This document shows, one piece after another, positions 36,090 through 45,978 of a stretch of 64,000 nucleotides of DNA; within the stretch, counting starts at the first letter, position 1; every line of letters starts with the position of its first letter. The position numbers and the translations under genes were made by a program. The notes beneath the pieces were generated by a model. The model saw only the letters and a list, made by a program, of their open reading frames with translations. It was not told the origin of the DNA and made no database searches. The stretch is from the NCBI GenBank assembly GCA_039105265.1, contig JAPFFF010000001.1, positions 3,100,001 to 3,164,000 on the forward strand. The letters run 5' to 3'. The stretch is from Tritrichomonas musculus (Eukaryota; Parabasalia; Tritrichomonadida; Tritrichomonadidae).

Positions 36090-38096
36090 TTATTTTTCGT
36101 CAACTTCTTGAACGTTAGGTGGAACTGGTTCAGTGTGTAGATCTTGACGTTCAACTGCGGTGAGGAAATTGTCAATGTGGAATTTGAACCAGGATACGTT
36201 TGGTGTTTTCTTTTGAAATTCAGCAATTCTTGCGTGAACGACTTCATTTGCCAAATCCTCGTTCCCATTGTATCGCTTTTTGAAGAATTCGATCAATTCA
36301 TTTCTTAGCTGAATTTCCTTTTGAGATTTTTGATCGGATGTGAATTCTTGTATATTTCCCCATATGTGAGTTTGAGGTAAGACTTGCCAATTTTCTGGTG
36401 GAGGTGGAAGTTGTGGTGGTGGTGGGAGGTCTTGTAATTTTTTATAAATATCTGCTTTTAATTTGTTAGGATCGGCATTCATTCTTGCCCAGTCTTCTTT
36501 GCTCATTCCTGGTGGTGGCAATACTAGTGAGTCGTTCTCCGTCTGTAAATCAAAAAGAACATTTGTAGTTACTTCTTTGGAAATTTTTTCATCGAATTGA
36601 TGAGTATAGTTGTCTTCAATTGTTGACCATCTTTCTTTTTCATCATCATTGAGTAACTCATCAGGGAAAATTCTTGATGCTTTTCGATTTCCTTTCATTT
36701 TGGCATTCAATCTTTTTTGAACTTCATCATTAATTTCTTGATTGGTCTTTTCGAGATATAGTTTTTGAAATTTTCTGCTGGTGGTAAAGATGAGATTTTT
36801 TTCGCTTTCGTCTTCGTTATCTTTTTCAGATTTTGGTTGATCCTTTTCATCTTTTTCAGATTTTGGTTGATCCTTTTCATCTTTTTCAGGCAATTTGTTT
36901 AAGATTTCGAGAACATCGTCAACATCTTTATCAACATCATCAGAATCTTCTTGGATTTCTATAATTGATTGAATTTCCTTGGTTGATGATTCCCATTTTT
37001 TCAATTCTTCACTGCTCAATAAATCCTTTGAGAAGATTTCTCTTGCTGTCTTTTTACCGTCATACATTTTGTTAAACAATCTGCTATCTGCATCGGCCAT
37101 TGCCTCGTCTCTTGACATTCCTGGATTTATTCTTTGTAATATGTCTGCGGTTGATGAGATAAGATACTCTTTTGCATTTTCTTCTTCCTGACGCTCTTCT
37201 TCCATTTTTTGTGCATATTTTACATTTTCTTCTTCCGTGAGCAATTCAATCAAAGGTGGGACATGTTCGAGGTATTTGTGCTCTTCCATAACTGTAACAA
37301 TTCTTTCACGTGCATGTGCATATGCATCAGCGAATGTTGACAAAGGATAAATTTTTCTATACGCAATTGTTAATTCTGAAATTGCGTTTTGTTGCTCTTT
37401 TGATAATTCTGGATGGTCTCCTTCTATGATTTCATTCATTTCATCAATATTTTTTGGATCATCTGGTGTTAATTCCCCTAAAAGTGCTTTATTGTTTGTG
37501 TACTCTGAACGATATTGGTCTAAATATTGATACAATGAAAACTTTATTACATCGAATGGCAAGCCATCTCTATTATTTTGTCTGTAATCGAATTTCTTTT
37601 GGATGTGTTTTGCCATTTTTGGCTTTTTGAGATCTGCTAATTTTTTTTCCAAATCATCGAACCAAGTAGCGCACTGAATTGTAATTGTGTCATCATTTGG
37701 TTTATCGTCATCGATGAACAAATGTAATGCTTGTTTATCGCCTTCTGCAAATAATTCGTCTCCTAATAAATGTGCGGCAAGGAGACACTTTTGATCTTGA
37801 TCTAAAGAATTCCATAACTTATTTGCATTTAGCCAGTTGAGTTGCTCTTTTGGTGTTTTTATCCCTTTTTCTTTAAATTCTTGTATTTGTTTGTGGTAGA
37901 GTTTTGCTGGTAAATGATTGTATGGGTGAAATTTTATATGAGTCAAATCAATTTCTTTTTCTTCTTCTTTAGCTTCTGCTTCGGCTTTTGCAATTTCGTG
38001 CAGGTATTGCATTTTTGTTATTTCTTCAACTTCAGGTTTCTTTTGCTGAGTGTTGCTGTTGTTGTTGTTGCTGTTGCTGTTGTCGCTGTTAGACAT
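36090..38096 (-). CDS. Large charged helical protein (element B)
   Basis: 668 residues. An N-terminal S/N tract (SNSDNSNSNNNNSN) leads into a mostly helical, highly charged body. The segment TKMQYLHEIAKAEAEAKEEE and the repeated KDEKDQPKSEKDEKDQPKSE stretch near 400-425 stand out. Three segments share a pattern of N(P/A)GMSRDEAMADADSRLFNKM, EINDEVQKRLNAKMKGNRK and MSKEDWARMNADPNKLKADI, followed by a hydrophobic FxxDLL end. They look like diverged internal repeats of about 100 residues. Near 550 is a PP-rich linker (LPPPPQLPPPPEN). It could be a scaffold or virion-core protein; no jelly-roll or ATPase motifs are seen. Family unknown. Confidence 0.62.
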   Translation of the reverse strand: MSNSDNSNSNNNNSNTQQKKPEVEEITKMQYLHEIAKAEAEAKEEEKEIDLTHIKFHPYNHLPAKLYHKQIQEFKEKGIKTPKEQLNWLNANKLWNSLDQDQKCLLAAHLLGDELFAEGDKQALHLFIDDDKPNDDTITIQCATWFDDLEKKLADLKKPKMAKHIQKKFDYRQNNRDGLPFDVIKFSLYQYLDQYRSEYTNNKALLGELTPDDPKNIDEMNEIIEGDHPELSKEQQNAISELTIAYRKIYPLSTFADAYAHARERIVTVMEEHKYLEHVPPLIELLTEEENVKYAQKMEEERQEEENAKEYLISSTADILQRINPGMSRDEAMADADSRLFNKMYDGKKTAREIFSKDLLSSEELKKWESSTKEIQSIIEIQEDSDDVDKDVDDVLEILNKLPEKDEKDQPKSEKDEKDQPKSEKDNEDESEKNLIFTTSRKFQKLYLEKTNQEINDEVQKRLNAKMKGNRKASRIFPDELLNDDEKERWSTIEDNYTHQFDEKISKEVTTNVLFDLQTENDSLVLPPPGMSKEDWARMNADPNKLKADIYKKLQDLPPPPQLPPPPENWQVLPQTHIWGNIQEFTSDQKSQKEIQLRNELIEFFKKRYNGNEDLANEVVHARIAEFQKKTPNVSWFKFHIDNFLTAVERQDLHTEPVPPNVQEVDEK

Positions 38097-38228
38097 GCTA
38101 AAAAGTGATGTGATGAGGTGACGAGAAAAAATTAGATTTTAGGTAAACGGTCTCCACCCCGAAAACCCGTTAGGTCCCTCGCTAAAAATATGATTTTTCG
38201 AGCTCACCTCATCACCTCATTTTTACTT
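38097..38228. promoter_or_regulatory. Bidirectional promoter, ATCACATCA class
   Basis: Minus side: CTCGTCACCTCATCACATCA then CTTTTTAGC before the start at 38096. Plus side: GCTCACCTCATCACCTCATT then TTTACTT before the start at 38229. AGGTAAACGGTCTCC in the middle holds the AACGG core. The two halves form a loose mirror around 38150. Confidence 0.7.
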
Positions 38229-38690
38229 ATGTCGTCCCAGCAACAGGTACCCGAACAAGAGCAAGAAAAGCAAAAAGAGCAAGAAAAGCAAAAAGAGCAA
38301 GAAAGGCCAAATCCTAATATCTCAGTTACAAGCTATTTCTATAATCAAGTCGAAAAAGATCGAATCAAAAGAGGAATCGCCATATATTATATGTACCAAT
38401 CATTCAAAAATCAATGCAAAGACCTCAATTTTTCACTTGATTTTGATACCAATGTACATAAAATTGTCCTCAAAATGGATAAAGTTGTCACCGATCGTGC
38501 TGAATATGAAGCAACAAAGTCTTTCATTCAAAGAGAAGTCGATCACGATCGTTTTGAAACCAATAAATTCCCTGAAGTACCTAAAGAACCATATATTGAA
38601 TGGGTTTTAACATCTGACGAATTTGAAGAAGAGGAAAAGAAAGAAGAAGAAAAAGACGACGACAAAAAAGATCCTGATTGGAAGCCATAA
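38229..38690 (+). CDS. Charged protein with EQEKQK repeats (element B)
   Basis: The start is taken at the ATG at 38229 (MSSQQQVPEQEQEKQKEQEK) behind the TCATTTTT box, giving 153 residues. An N-terminal EQEKQKEQ repeat, a compact alpha/beta core (TSYFYNQVEKDRIKRGIAIY, FSLDFDTNVHKIVLKMDK) and an acidic-lysine tail (EEEEKKEEEKDDDKKD) follow. It is the last gene of element B. No family recognised. Confidence 0.62.
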   Translation: MSSQQQVPEQEQEKQKEQEKQKEQERPNPNISVTSYFYNQVEKDRIKRGIAIYYMYQSFKNQCKDLNFSLDFDTNVHKIVLKMDKVVTDRAEYEATKSFIQREVDHDRFETNKFPEVPKEPYIEWVLTSDEFEEEEKKEEEKDDDKKDPDWKP

Positions 38691-38911
38691 AAAGGACGTT
38701 TATTGAGAGGACGTTTAATAAATACTCTCATACTAGGTTTTAAGTAAACCACACAATTAACAACTTTTTCTATATCTTTTTTTGATGTTAACGATCCGGG
38801 GCCTCCTTCCTAGCAGAGCGTTGAGAGGAATCCTGAGAGCAGCTCAGTGGAAGATCATTAATGGGAGTGGGGGATCATACCTGACATAGTGGGGCTGGGG
38901 TCGCGGATGGG
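38691..38911. other. Subterminal non-coding stretch of element B
   Basis: There is no gene. The first 90 bases are AT-rich with a doubled GGACGTTTA motif. Bases 38790-38910 are G-rich (GATCCGGGGCCTCCTTCC, GTGGGGCTGGGGTCGCGG), which is unlike the rest of the element. Leads into the terminal hairpin. Confidence 0.55.
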
Positions 38912-38969
38912 ATATATTTGACGCGGTTTTTGAACGAAGTGCAAAAATCGTGGCAAATATATAACTACT
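38912..38969 (+). other. Hairpin followed by AACTACT (putative right end of element B)
   Basis: ATATATTTG (38912-38920) pairs with CAAATATAT (38954-38962). After a 3x3 internal loop, CGGTTTTTG pairs with CAAAAATCG around a nine-base loop. AACTACT follows and the next base starts a different transposon. The outward reading AGTAGTTATATAT matches the other two termini-like sites in style. Confidence 0.62.
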
Positions 38970-40556
38970 CGACAGGTTTTTTGTTTTAAGTAATCAAATT
39001 ATTACAATCAAGGAGGTCATTAATATTAATATTAATTTAAATTTTCATTATTTGCTTCATTGTTTGAATCAACCTTAATAATTATTTTTATATTGTCGTT
39101 CTCGTTTCTTCTATCATTTTTTTACAGTATAAACAATCATTATTATCACTCATTCTATCATTATTACTAAGCATGCGACAATCTCCTAAAATGGATCAGG
39201 AGAAAAAATCTTTATCCTAGGATAAGTTATCATTATTATCATTCGTTCAATCATTATCCTAGTATATTCATCATAATTCTTACTTATATATTTAAATTAT
39301 CACTCATTTTATCATTATTCTTTTCATTCTATCATAATTCTTACTTATTTATTATAATTGTCATTTATTTAATCATTATTATCAATCATTCTATCATTAT
39401 TATCTCTAGTTCAATCATTATCCTAGTATGTTCATCATAATTCTTACTTTTATATTATAATTATCAATCATTTTAACATTATTCTTATTCATACTATCAT
39501 AATTCTTATTTGGTTAATGCAATTATCACTCATTTAATCATTAACATCATTCATTCTATTATTATTTTCATTTATAACATCATAATCCTTATTGATATGC
39601 TTTGATTATCACTCATTCTACCATTATTCTAGCATATACAGTAGTTACTATAAGAGGCGTAGCTACACTAAAATAATTCGAGATAATAACACCGAGATAA
39701 TAACGGGATAATAATACTAGGATGATAATTCGAGATGACAGCACCGAGATAAAGATACGTGACAGTGCTCCTGAAACGTGATTAACACCTTAGCATATTT
39801 CTATAGACTCATATCTGATCCCCAGATAACTATATAGAGTATGTTAATTATTTTATCGTGGCTACACCTGTTATAATAATTACATATACATCATTTTTCT
39901 CATATAACTATTAAAATTATCTCTCATTCTATCATTATCCTAGTAGTATACGTTCGGCTGTGCATCATTTACTGTTTCAGAGACTTAACGACACATATTT
40001 TTTACATCTTTGACGATTTCATTCTTTTCACAGTCAATTTTTGGTATTACTTTTTCTCATAAAGTAACTCCTGCGGTGATTTGCATTAAAATACGCCTTT
40101 GTCAACAATATAACAAATATATTTCCTATATTCTTCCAATTAATTTGTACATTAATAATTTAATGAAAATCTTGGGAGAATTATGACATATATTTTAGAG
40201 TGATGCTAGCATGATTAGTAATTATAATAAATAAACGAGTATTATTACAAATCAAATGATAATAATGATAAATAGTGTGATATTTATAATTTATAAATGA
40301 AGATTATGATAGAACAAATGATAATAATGATGGGTTGAGCGGGATTAATGGTGGATAGTTAGTATATATTAACAAATTAAATGTATAATCATTCATATTG
40401 GGATCTATTCTAACAATCTTTCCAATATTTTGAAAATATTTAAGAATTCACAATTTTAGGCATTTAATTAATAAATGATTGTTATAATATGTAATATTAA
40501 TATTAATGACCTCCTTGATTGTAATAATTTGATTACTTAAAACAAAAAACCTGTCG
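38970..40556. mobile_element. Non-autonomous DNA element with 65-bp terminal inverted repeats
   Basis: The terminal repeats begin CGACAGGTTTTTTGTTTTAA and run to about 39034 on the left and 40492 on the right, identical across about 65 bp. The 1.46-kb inside has no gene. It is AT-rich with many imperfect ATTATCACTCATTCTATCAT-like units, and its terminal parts are themselves loosely mirrored. No target-site duplication is visible: the flanks are AACTACT on the left and TTAGTTAG on the right. Near-identical terminal repeats mean recent movement or recent repair between ends. The transposase family cannot be told. Confidence 0.8.
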
Positions 40557-40802
40557 TTAGTTAGAAATTAAAAAATCATTTCTTTATATTTTTTCCATTG
40601 AAATAATTCAATGAGCATATTCAAAATCGAAATATGATTATTTGTATGAAATAAGCATAAAATAAAAAAAGGATTTGTGTTATCATAATATCAGATAACA
40701 CTACAATTTATTATATACTAATATATACTAAATGAAATAGTGAGGGGAGAGAGAGAGAGGAAAAAAAAAAAAAAAAAAAATATTAAATTTCTTAATAAGA
40801 TT
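40557..40802. other. AT-rich spacer
   Basis: No gene seen. It contains a GAGAGAGAG run and an adenine run of about 18 at 40760-40780. Confidence 0.6.
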
Positions 40803-41155
40803 TTCAGAAAGTAAATGAAAGAATAAAAATGAACAACTATAATAACCATTAAATTACTTTATATCGTTTATTGCTAGTTTATGTAACTGGATGAAGAGAA
40901 GATATAATATTTTGAAATAAGATTCTATGAAAGCAAATGAAAGAATAAAAATGAACAACTATAATAACCATTAAATTACTTTATATCGTTTATTGCTAGT
41001 TTATGTAACTAGATGAAGAGAAGATATAATATTTTGAAATAAGATTCTATGAAAGCAAATGAAAGAATAAAAATGAACAACTATAATAACCATTAAATTA
41101 CTTTGTATCGTTTATTGCTAGTTTATGTAACTAGATGAAGAGAAGATATAATATT
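40803..41155. repeat. Tandem repeat, 122-bp unit, about three copies
   Basis: The GAATAAAAATGAACAACTAT landmark occurs at 40821, 40943 and 41065, a constant 122-bp step. Copies differ at only a few bases. The third is incomplete at its end. No coding content. Confidence 0.9.
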
Positions 41156-42124
41156 TTCATCAAATTGTTCAATTTTCACCACATAAAGGAAAATATCAGG
41201 AACTCCAAAATAATAAATAATATACTAAACAATTATATCATATTATTAATATTAAAAATCTTTTCTATTGTAAAATAAATCGATAAAAGATAAAAGAGCC
41301 GTTTATAAAAATAAATATTTCAATGCATTCAATATATAATTATTTTTATTCAAAATTATACTTTATTCACAAAATATATAATATGAATTCTATGAAATAT
41401 AACATTTATATCATATAAAATAAACACTAAATATATGTTTAATAATATTATATAAGCAGAATAAAGTTTATATATCCGTATAGTGCATGAATATATTAAA
41501 ATAAATAAATATGAAATATAATAATAATTAATTCAATAATTTTTCTATTGACATTCAATATTTTATTATCAATTTTAATTATTTTATTTTTTTTCTGAGA
41601 AAATAATATCTCACATTTAATATAGAATTATCTCATAAAAAACATTATTAAATTAAAAATGGTGATGACTGATTTGTTAATTAACGTTAAATAATTTCAA
41701 ATAAGTAATTTTCTTTTATTTTTAGAAAATCAATCAATATTTGAAGTATCAATATTATCGCGAAAATGACACGCAAATATTAATATACAAGCTACATTAA
41801 ATGATAATTTGCCTTTTTCACAATATTAGATCAAATATATGAAATATATATGGTAATTTGCATTTCTCAATTTTATACCATTTTTTATTTCATATGGACT
41901 TATACATTTTATATTATAATTTTTATAAAAACTTTCTAATTATATTTATGATTTATTTAAGTTTTTTTTTCCTCCAAAATTGTCACTTTTTGTGCAAAAA
42001 GCACTTTTTGGGAAACTTTTTCAGTATTTGTCACTTTTTGGGCACTTTTTGTGCATTTAAAAATTTACCAAAAAAAAAAAAAAAAAAAATATTAATTTTG
42101 ACTTCCAAAAAGTTGAACATTTAA
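41156..42124. other. AT-rich spacer with CACTTTTTG motif cluster
   Basis: No supported gene. At 41983-42055 the block CACTTTTTGTG / CACTTTTTGGG occurs four to five times, followed by an adenine run near 42070. The open frame over this part is low-complexity and rejected. Confidence 0.6.
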
Positions 42125-42193
42125 ATGATGGATATTGCAATTTTTTTGATACTGGTCATTCTCGTTTTGTATATAAAAAAGAAGAACATTTGA

Positions 42194-42625
42194 AAAAACG
42201 ATCTCCTATCAAAAAATCAAGCATTTAAATCTTTTTCGTTTGAAGAAGAATATTTGCCTCGTTTAGATGATGGTACAATTATTATATATGAATTTGAAGA
42301 TAAATTTTTACAAGATTATGCAAATTCATATGGAAAATGCGAAAAAGATGGCGAACGATTCCTAAAGGATGAATTTGTTGATGAATTTATCAAAACTGGA
42401 AGAATTCCCGTTTTGAATGATGGAAGACCAGAGATGGAACAATTTTTTGAATATATATTATCACCTGATGCATTTTTGATTGAATGGGGTAATATGAGAA
42501 TGTTTATCAAACCATTCATTGAAAAGATGTTGAAGATTTACAATGAACATGGAAATGATCCCGAATATTTGGCCTCCATCTCACAAAAAATCATCCAATT
42601 GGTTGATTGGTATCCTCAGGATTAA
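42194..42625 (+). CDS. Coding-like stretch, hypothetical protein
   Basis: About 143 codons with normal protein content (YLPRLDDGTIIIYEFEDKFL; GRIPVLNDGRPEMEQFFEYI; SQKIIQLVDWYPQD at the end). There is no ATG in the first part. In the same frame just upstream, 42125-42190 encodes a 22-residue hydrophobic leader (MMDIAIFLILVILVLYIKKK) closed by a TGA. A former small membrane-anchored gene interrupted by one stop is the simplest reading; a later start is the alternative. Family unknown. Confidence 0.4.
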   Translation, partial: KNDLLSKNQAFKSFSFEEEYLPRLDDGTIIIYEFEDKFLQDYANSYGKCEKDGERFLKDEFVDEFIKTGRIPVLNDGRPEMEQFFEYILSPDAFLIEWGNMRMFIKPFIEKMLKIYNEHGNDPEYLASISQKIIQLVDWYPQD

Positions 42626-42843
42626 TAAAAGAGGACAAAAAAGCAATTTATTAATATTATTTTAGTCTTTTATTTCGTTAAATTATTTAATATGATATAT
42701 AAATTTGAATATTAGTATTATAAAAAAGCACAATAAGACAAATAATTAGCATAATCATTCTTCATCTCATTAAAACATTATTGATTTTAGCTGAGTTAAT
42801 TACTATGTAAGAGCTTAAAAACGGTTGAAATCGTGATTACAAT

Positions 42844-43032
42844 TCATGTTAATGCTGAGCAGTTAGAAAAAACGTTATTTCCAATTGTAATGATTGGAGA
42901 TTGAAGTAAAATTTTAGGAAATGATCTAATTTGACAAAATTTGACACCTTTTATTGATTCAACAGAAGATGAAATTATTAATTTGCATTTTTGAGAACAT
43001 GATTCAAATGCAGCATTTTCGATTTTTGTCAT
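42844..43032 (-). pseudogene. BspA-like leucine-rich repeat fragment
   Basis: A 62-residue fragment reading IENAAFESCSQKCKLIISSS and IITIGNNVFSNCSALT, the typical TpLRR / LRR_5 pattern of trichomonad BspA-like proteins. It covers about two and a half repeat units with AT-rich decayed DNA on both sides. The rest of the gene is not seen. Confidence 0.65.
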
Positions 43033-43871
43033 ATAAAATCATCAATTATAATTTCTCTCAAAGATGAGCATTAAAATATTGATAACCTTGTTGTTCAGTT
43101 TATTAAAATATTGATAACCTTGAATATTTTTAATATTGGTTTATGTAAATAGTATATATACTATTTACGCAAAAAAAATTTGTTTTAAAATTATTTTTTT
43201 TATAACAAAAACCATTGCAAATATGCAACAACAAGTTTTTTCAAAATTATATTTATTTTTGAAATAAATCAATTTATTCAAAATTTTATCGATTTTTTGT
43301 TTTCACTTCAAAATAATCGTAAAAAATTGTTATTTTAAAAAACAAATATTTTTTTAAATAGAGATTTCTTTTGCGTTTTTTCAGGATTTTTTAAAATTAA
43401 ATTGCTTTTAATATATAAATCATGGAATTTTAAAAAAGCTAAGACTTTTTCCTTAGTCTCTAATTTACATAATATAAGTATAACCATCATTTCATTTAAA
43501 ATGTTTATAAATTCAAATAGTAATATTTTTGAAATAAAACAATATGATAAAAATAGGCTTGCTATTTTGAGAATCGATCTCAGAAATCCATTATTTTGAA
43601 ACTTGATAATCGATTATCAAGTATATCACTTAAAATAGAAATTTTATATATTTTGTTTTCAAATTTCTTATAAAAAATTCAGAAATCTCACAAATTTTAG
43701 ATACAATTTTAACCTGTGAAATAATTATTGTTCTTTTTTATTTAATTTTATATAAATGATTATTTCTATTCCAAAAAATTCTAATCTATTTCTGAAACAG
43801 CTGTATCTATTCAAAAGAAATAATCATTTTTTTAATGTGGCTGGTATTTCAAAAATTCAATGAATTTAAGC
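43033..43871. other. AT-rich intergenic DNA
   Basis: No supported gene. A 20-bp direct repeat (TTAAAATATTGATAACCTTG) occurs near 43072 and 43104. An open frame at 43402-43599 is low-complexity. Confidence 0.55.
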
Positions 43872-45866
43872 TTATAATACTTCAGGATTAGGATCATTTT
43901 GGTCCAGAAGAGGTGTGAAAATATTATGCAATTCTGTTATTTCTGTTGGTTCATCTAATTCTTCTAATATGTTAATATCAGTTAGATCTTTATCTTCATT
44001 ATCCATAAACTTTAGGCATTTCAATTTAGCAATTTTCAACAATTCCCTGAAATCATTTTCATTTAATGAATTTTCCCATTTTTCAGCTATTGATTCATTT
44101 TGTTTTTTGTTATCAATCTTACATTTGATTCCTATTCCACCAATCACCAATGAAAAAACTCCAATTCCATTAGCTAAAGCAGAACATGTTCCCATAGATG
44201 CAAGGGCAGGTCCAAAAGCAGCAGATGCTGCAATTCCACCAACAAAAAATCCACATCCGCTGCTAACAACAACAATTCCGCCAAATAAGATACATATTAT
44301 TATTTTTGCAAACTTTTGGATCTTTTTTTTTCTATTTAAATTTCCAACCAAACCTTTGATTTTGTTATCAATTTCAGCATCAATGGATGCATGCATATTA
44401 TTTATTTCATCTTGTATTTGTTTTAAATTTTTAATGTAATTTGCTAATATAGCTTGGTTGATAAGCAAATCAGAATATTTAATGAGGATAACATGAAATA
44501 AATGCTTGACTATTTTTTCATCATTAGGAATGAAATCAAAAAATGATTTTTTCCTCAACTCAGTATCCATTTCATTTAACTTTTCCTTTATTGATCCAAT
44601 AATTTCTGTTGTACATTCTCTTGTTTTATGAACCATTTCATTAATTATTGATGTTCTTACATCATTTTTCCTGTTATTTATATATTTTTGGATTTTTTGT
44701 AAAGTGCTATTATACAAATCAAGGAATTGTGGAGATTTCCTTATCATTTCGTTAAATTCTTCACGAATTTTTTTATCGAATTTGGATTTTGATTTGTCAT
44801 ATATATTGCTATATATAGACTGTTCCTCTAAAGGAATATTGTCACTTAGAGTATAATTTGAAAGCTTTGTGAATTCGGTTATTATTTCTTCAATTTTTAA
44901 GACTTGAAATTCAAGCAAGCCATTCATTTTGTTTTCCATTACAATTTCAAAAAAATGGCTTGGATGAGAGTCAATTCTATATTTAATTATTGCTTCATTT
45001 ATTCCAGAAATAATTTTGCAAATTTCATTTGGGCATTTAAGTGAAATCCTTCCTTTTTGGTTCAGCATATTGAGGATGTCACTTACAACAAACTTGAAAC
45101 CAGTTTTAAATGAATCGCTTTGTTGAAATATATCAGCGCATTCATCATATTGAGGAAGGCATGTAGTAAATATGTTATATGTAGCATCAACGAATCTTTT
45201 TGCTTCCCAATTTTCTTTAAGGGATTTGAGCATTTGAGAGTATATTGCTATATTAGGAAGTTGATAATTTAATTCATTATATTTTTGCACATTTCTCAAA
45301 ATATTCATAATGTGAAATGGAGAAAGGAATTTATCAAATGACTTGTCAATTATATCATATCCATATGAAAAGTATTTAATGGCAGATAACAATGTAGTAA
45401 TTGATTGATAGCTTTCATTCTTATCTACCAAAAAGATGATGTTCGATGATATAGATATCAATGGAATACACATTTTGATAAATAATATATTATGTATTTC
45501 TGGATTTTTTGAATCAAATCCTTCAAGATCAATAAAATAAATTTTTTGATTTGATTGAACATTTTCATTTGTTAACTGTATTTCCCATCGTTCAGCTAAA
45601 TCATTTATATTATATGGTCCGTCAATAGTTGCGCCATTAGTTTTCGGATCATCTCCATTTCCAATTTGATGTAAATTATTACCTGTCATTAATTTTATAA
45701 ATGATGTTTTCCCCATTTGATATCTTCCAATAAGGACAACAATTTTAATAAAAGGATTTTCTTGGATAGTTAAGATATGTTGCAATGCATCAAGGTTCCA
45801 AATGATTTCATTGTTCACAACAGTAGCTATTTGAATTGGACATAGTTCAATGCTATTGGCGATCAT
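43872..45866 (-). CDS. GBP/atlastin-like large GTPase
   Basis: 664 residues. The G1 P-loop GRYQMGKTS is at 47-55, the switch threonine at about 80 (NGATIDGPY), the G3 motif DLEG at 113-116 and a VDKN-like segment near 152. A helical middle region follows, then a hydrophobic hairpin (about 525-590: FAKIIICILFGGIVVVSSGC, then ALANGIGVFSLVIGGIGIK) and an acidic tail. This is the layout of dynamin-superfamily GTPases that tether and fuse ER membranes (atlastin/RHD3) or guanylate-binding proteins. The start context CTCATTTTTTTA before ATG fits an Inr-type promoter. It is a host gene that appears intact. Confidence 0.85.
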   Translation of the reverse strand: MIANSIELCPIQIATVVNNEIIWNLDALQHILTIQENPFIKIVVLIGRYQMGKTSFIKLMTGNNLHQIGNGDDPKTNGATIDGPYNINDLAERWEIQLTNENVQSNQKIYFIDLEGFDSKNPEIHNILFIKMCIPLISISSNIIFLVDKNESYQSITTLLSAIKYFSYGYDIIDKSFDKFLSPFHIMNILRNVQKYNELNYQLPNIAIYSQMLKSLKENWEAKRFVDATYNIFTTCLPQYDECADIFQQSDSFKTGFKFVVSDILNMLNQKGRISLKCPNEICKIISGINEAIIKYRIDSHPSHFFEIVMENKMNGLLEFQVLKIEEIITEFTKLSNYTLSDNIPLEEQSIYSNIYDKSKSKFDKKIREEFNEMIRKSPQFLDLYNSTLQKIQKYINNRKNDVRTSIINEMVHKTRECTTEIIGSIKEKLNEMDTELRKKSFFDFIPNDEKIVKHLFHVILIKYSDLLINQAILANYIKNLKQIQDEINNMHASIDAEIDNKIKGLVGNLNRKKKIQKFAKIIICILFGGIVVVSSGCGFFVGGIAASAAFGPALASMGTCSALANGIGVFSLVIGGIGIKCKIDNKKQNESIAEKWENSLNENDFRELLKIAKLKCLKFMDNEDKDLTDINILEELDEPTEITELHNIFTPLLDQNDPNPEVL

Positions 45867-45978
45867 TAAAAAAATGAGATAACAAATTATTTTATTGAAA
45901 ATTTCATAGATAAAAATCAGTTGGATTTGTGTCTTATTTTTATATTAAAAATACAATTAAAAAAATTGAATGGTTATT

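Larger units (their letters stand above)
10673..38969. mobile_element. Polinton/Maverick-like element B
   Basis: The gene set is a protein-primed DNA polymerase, an SF3 helicase, a DDE integrase, a KilA-N protein, a giant fibre, basic DNA-binding proteins and many small genes, all tightly packed on both strands and sharing promoter motifs. The right limit is set at a hairpin followed by AACTACT (38912-38969), directly beside a different transposon. The left limit is uncertain: the repeat field 10673-12252 may belong to B, or B may begin near 12323. No matching terminal inverted repeat was found at the left. Most large genes are open; about one or two breaks are suspected, so the copy looks nearly whole and young. 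At about 26-28 kb it is larger than the usual 15-20 kb Polinton, with no major capsid protein, packaging ATPase or protease recognised. Confidence 0.75.

Noticed and set aside
41858-42124. Hydrophobic 88-residue protein.
   Set aside because: AT-rich low-complexity frame covering the CACTTTTTG motif cluster and an adenine run.
43402-43599. Small host protein in the spacer before the GTPase.
   Set aside because: Composition is that of random AT-rich DNA; no recognisable domain or start context.
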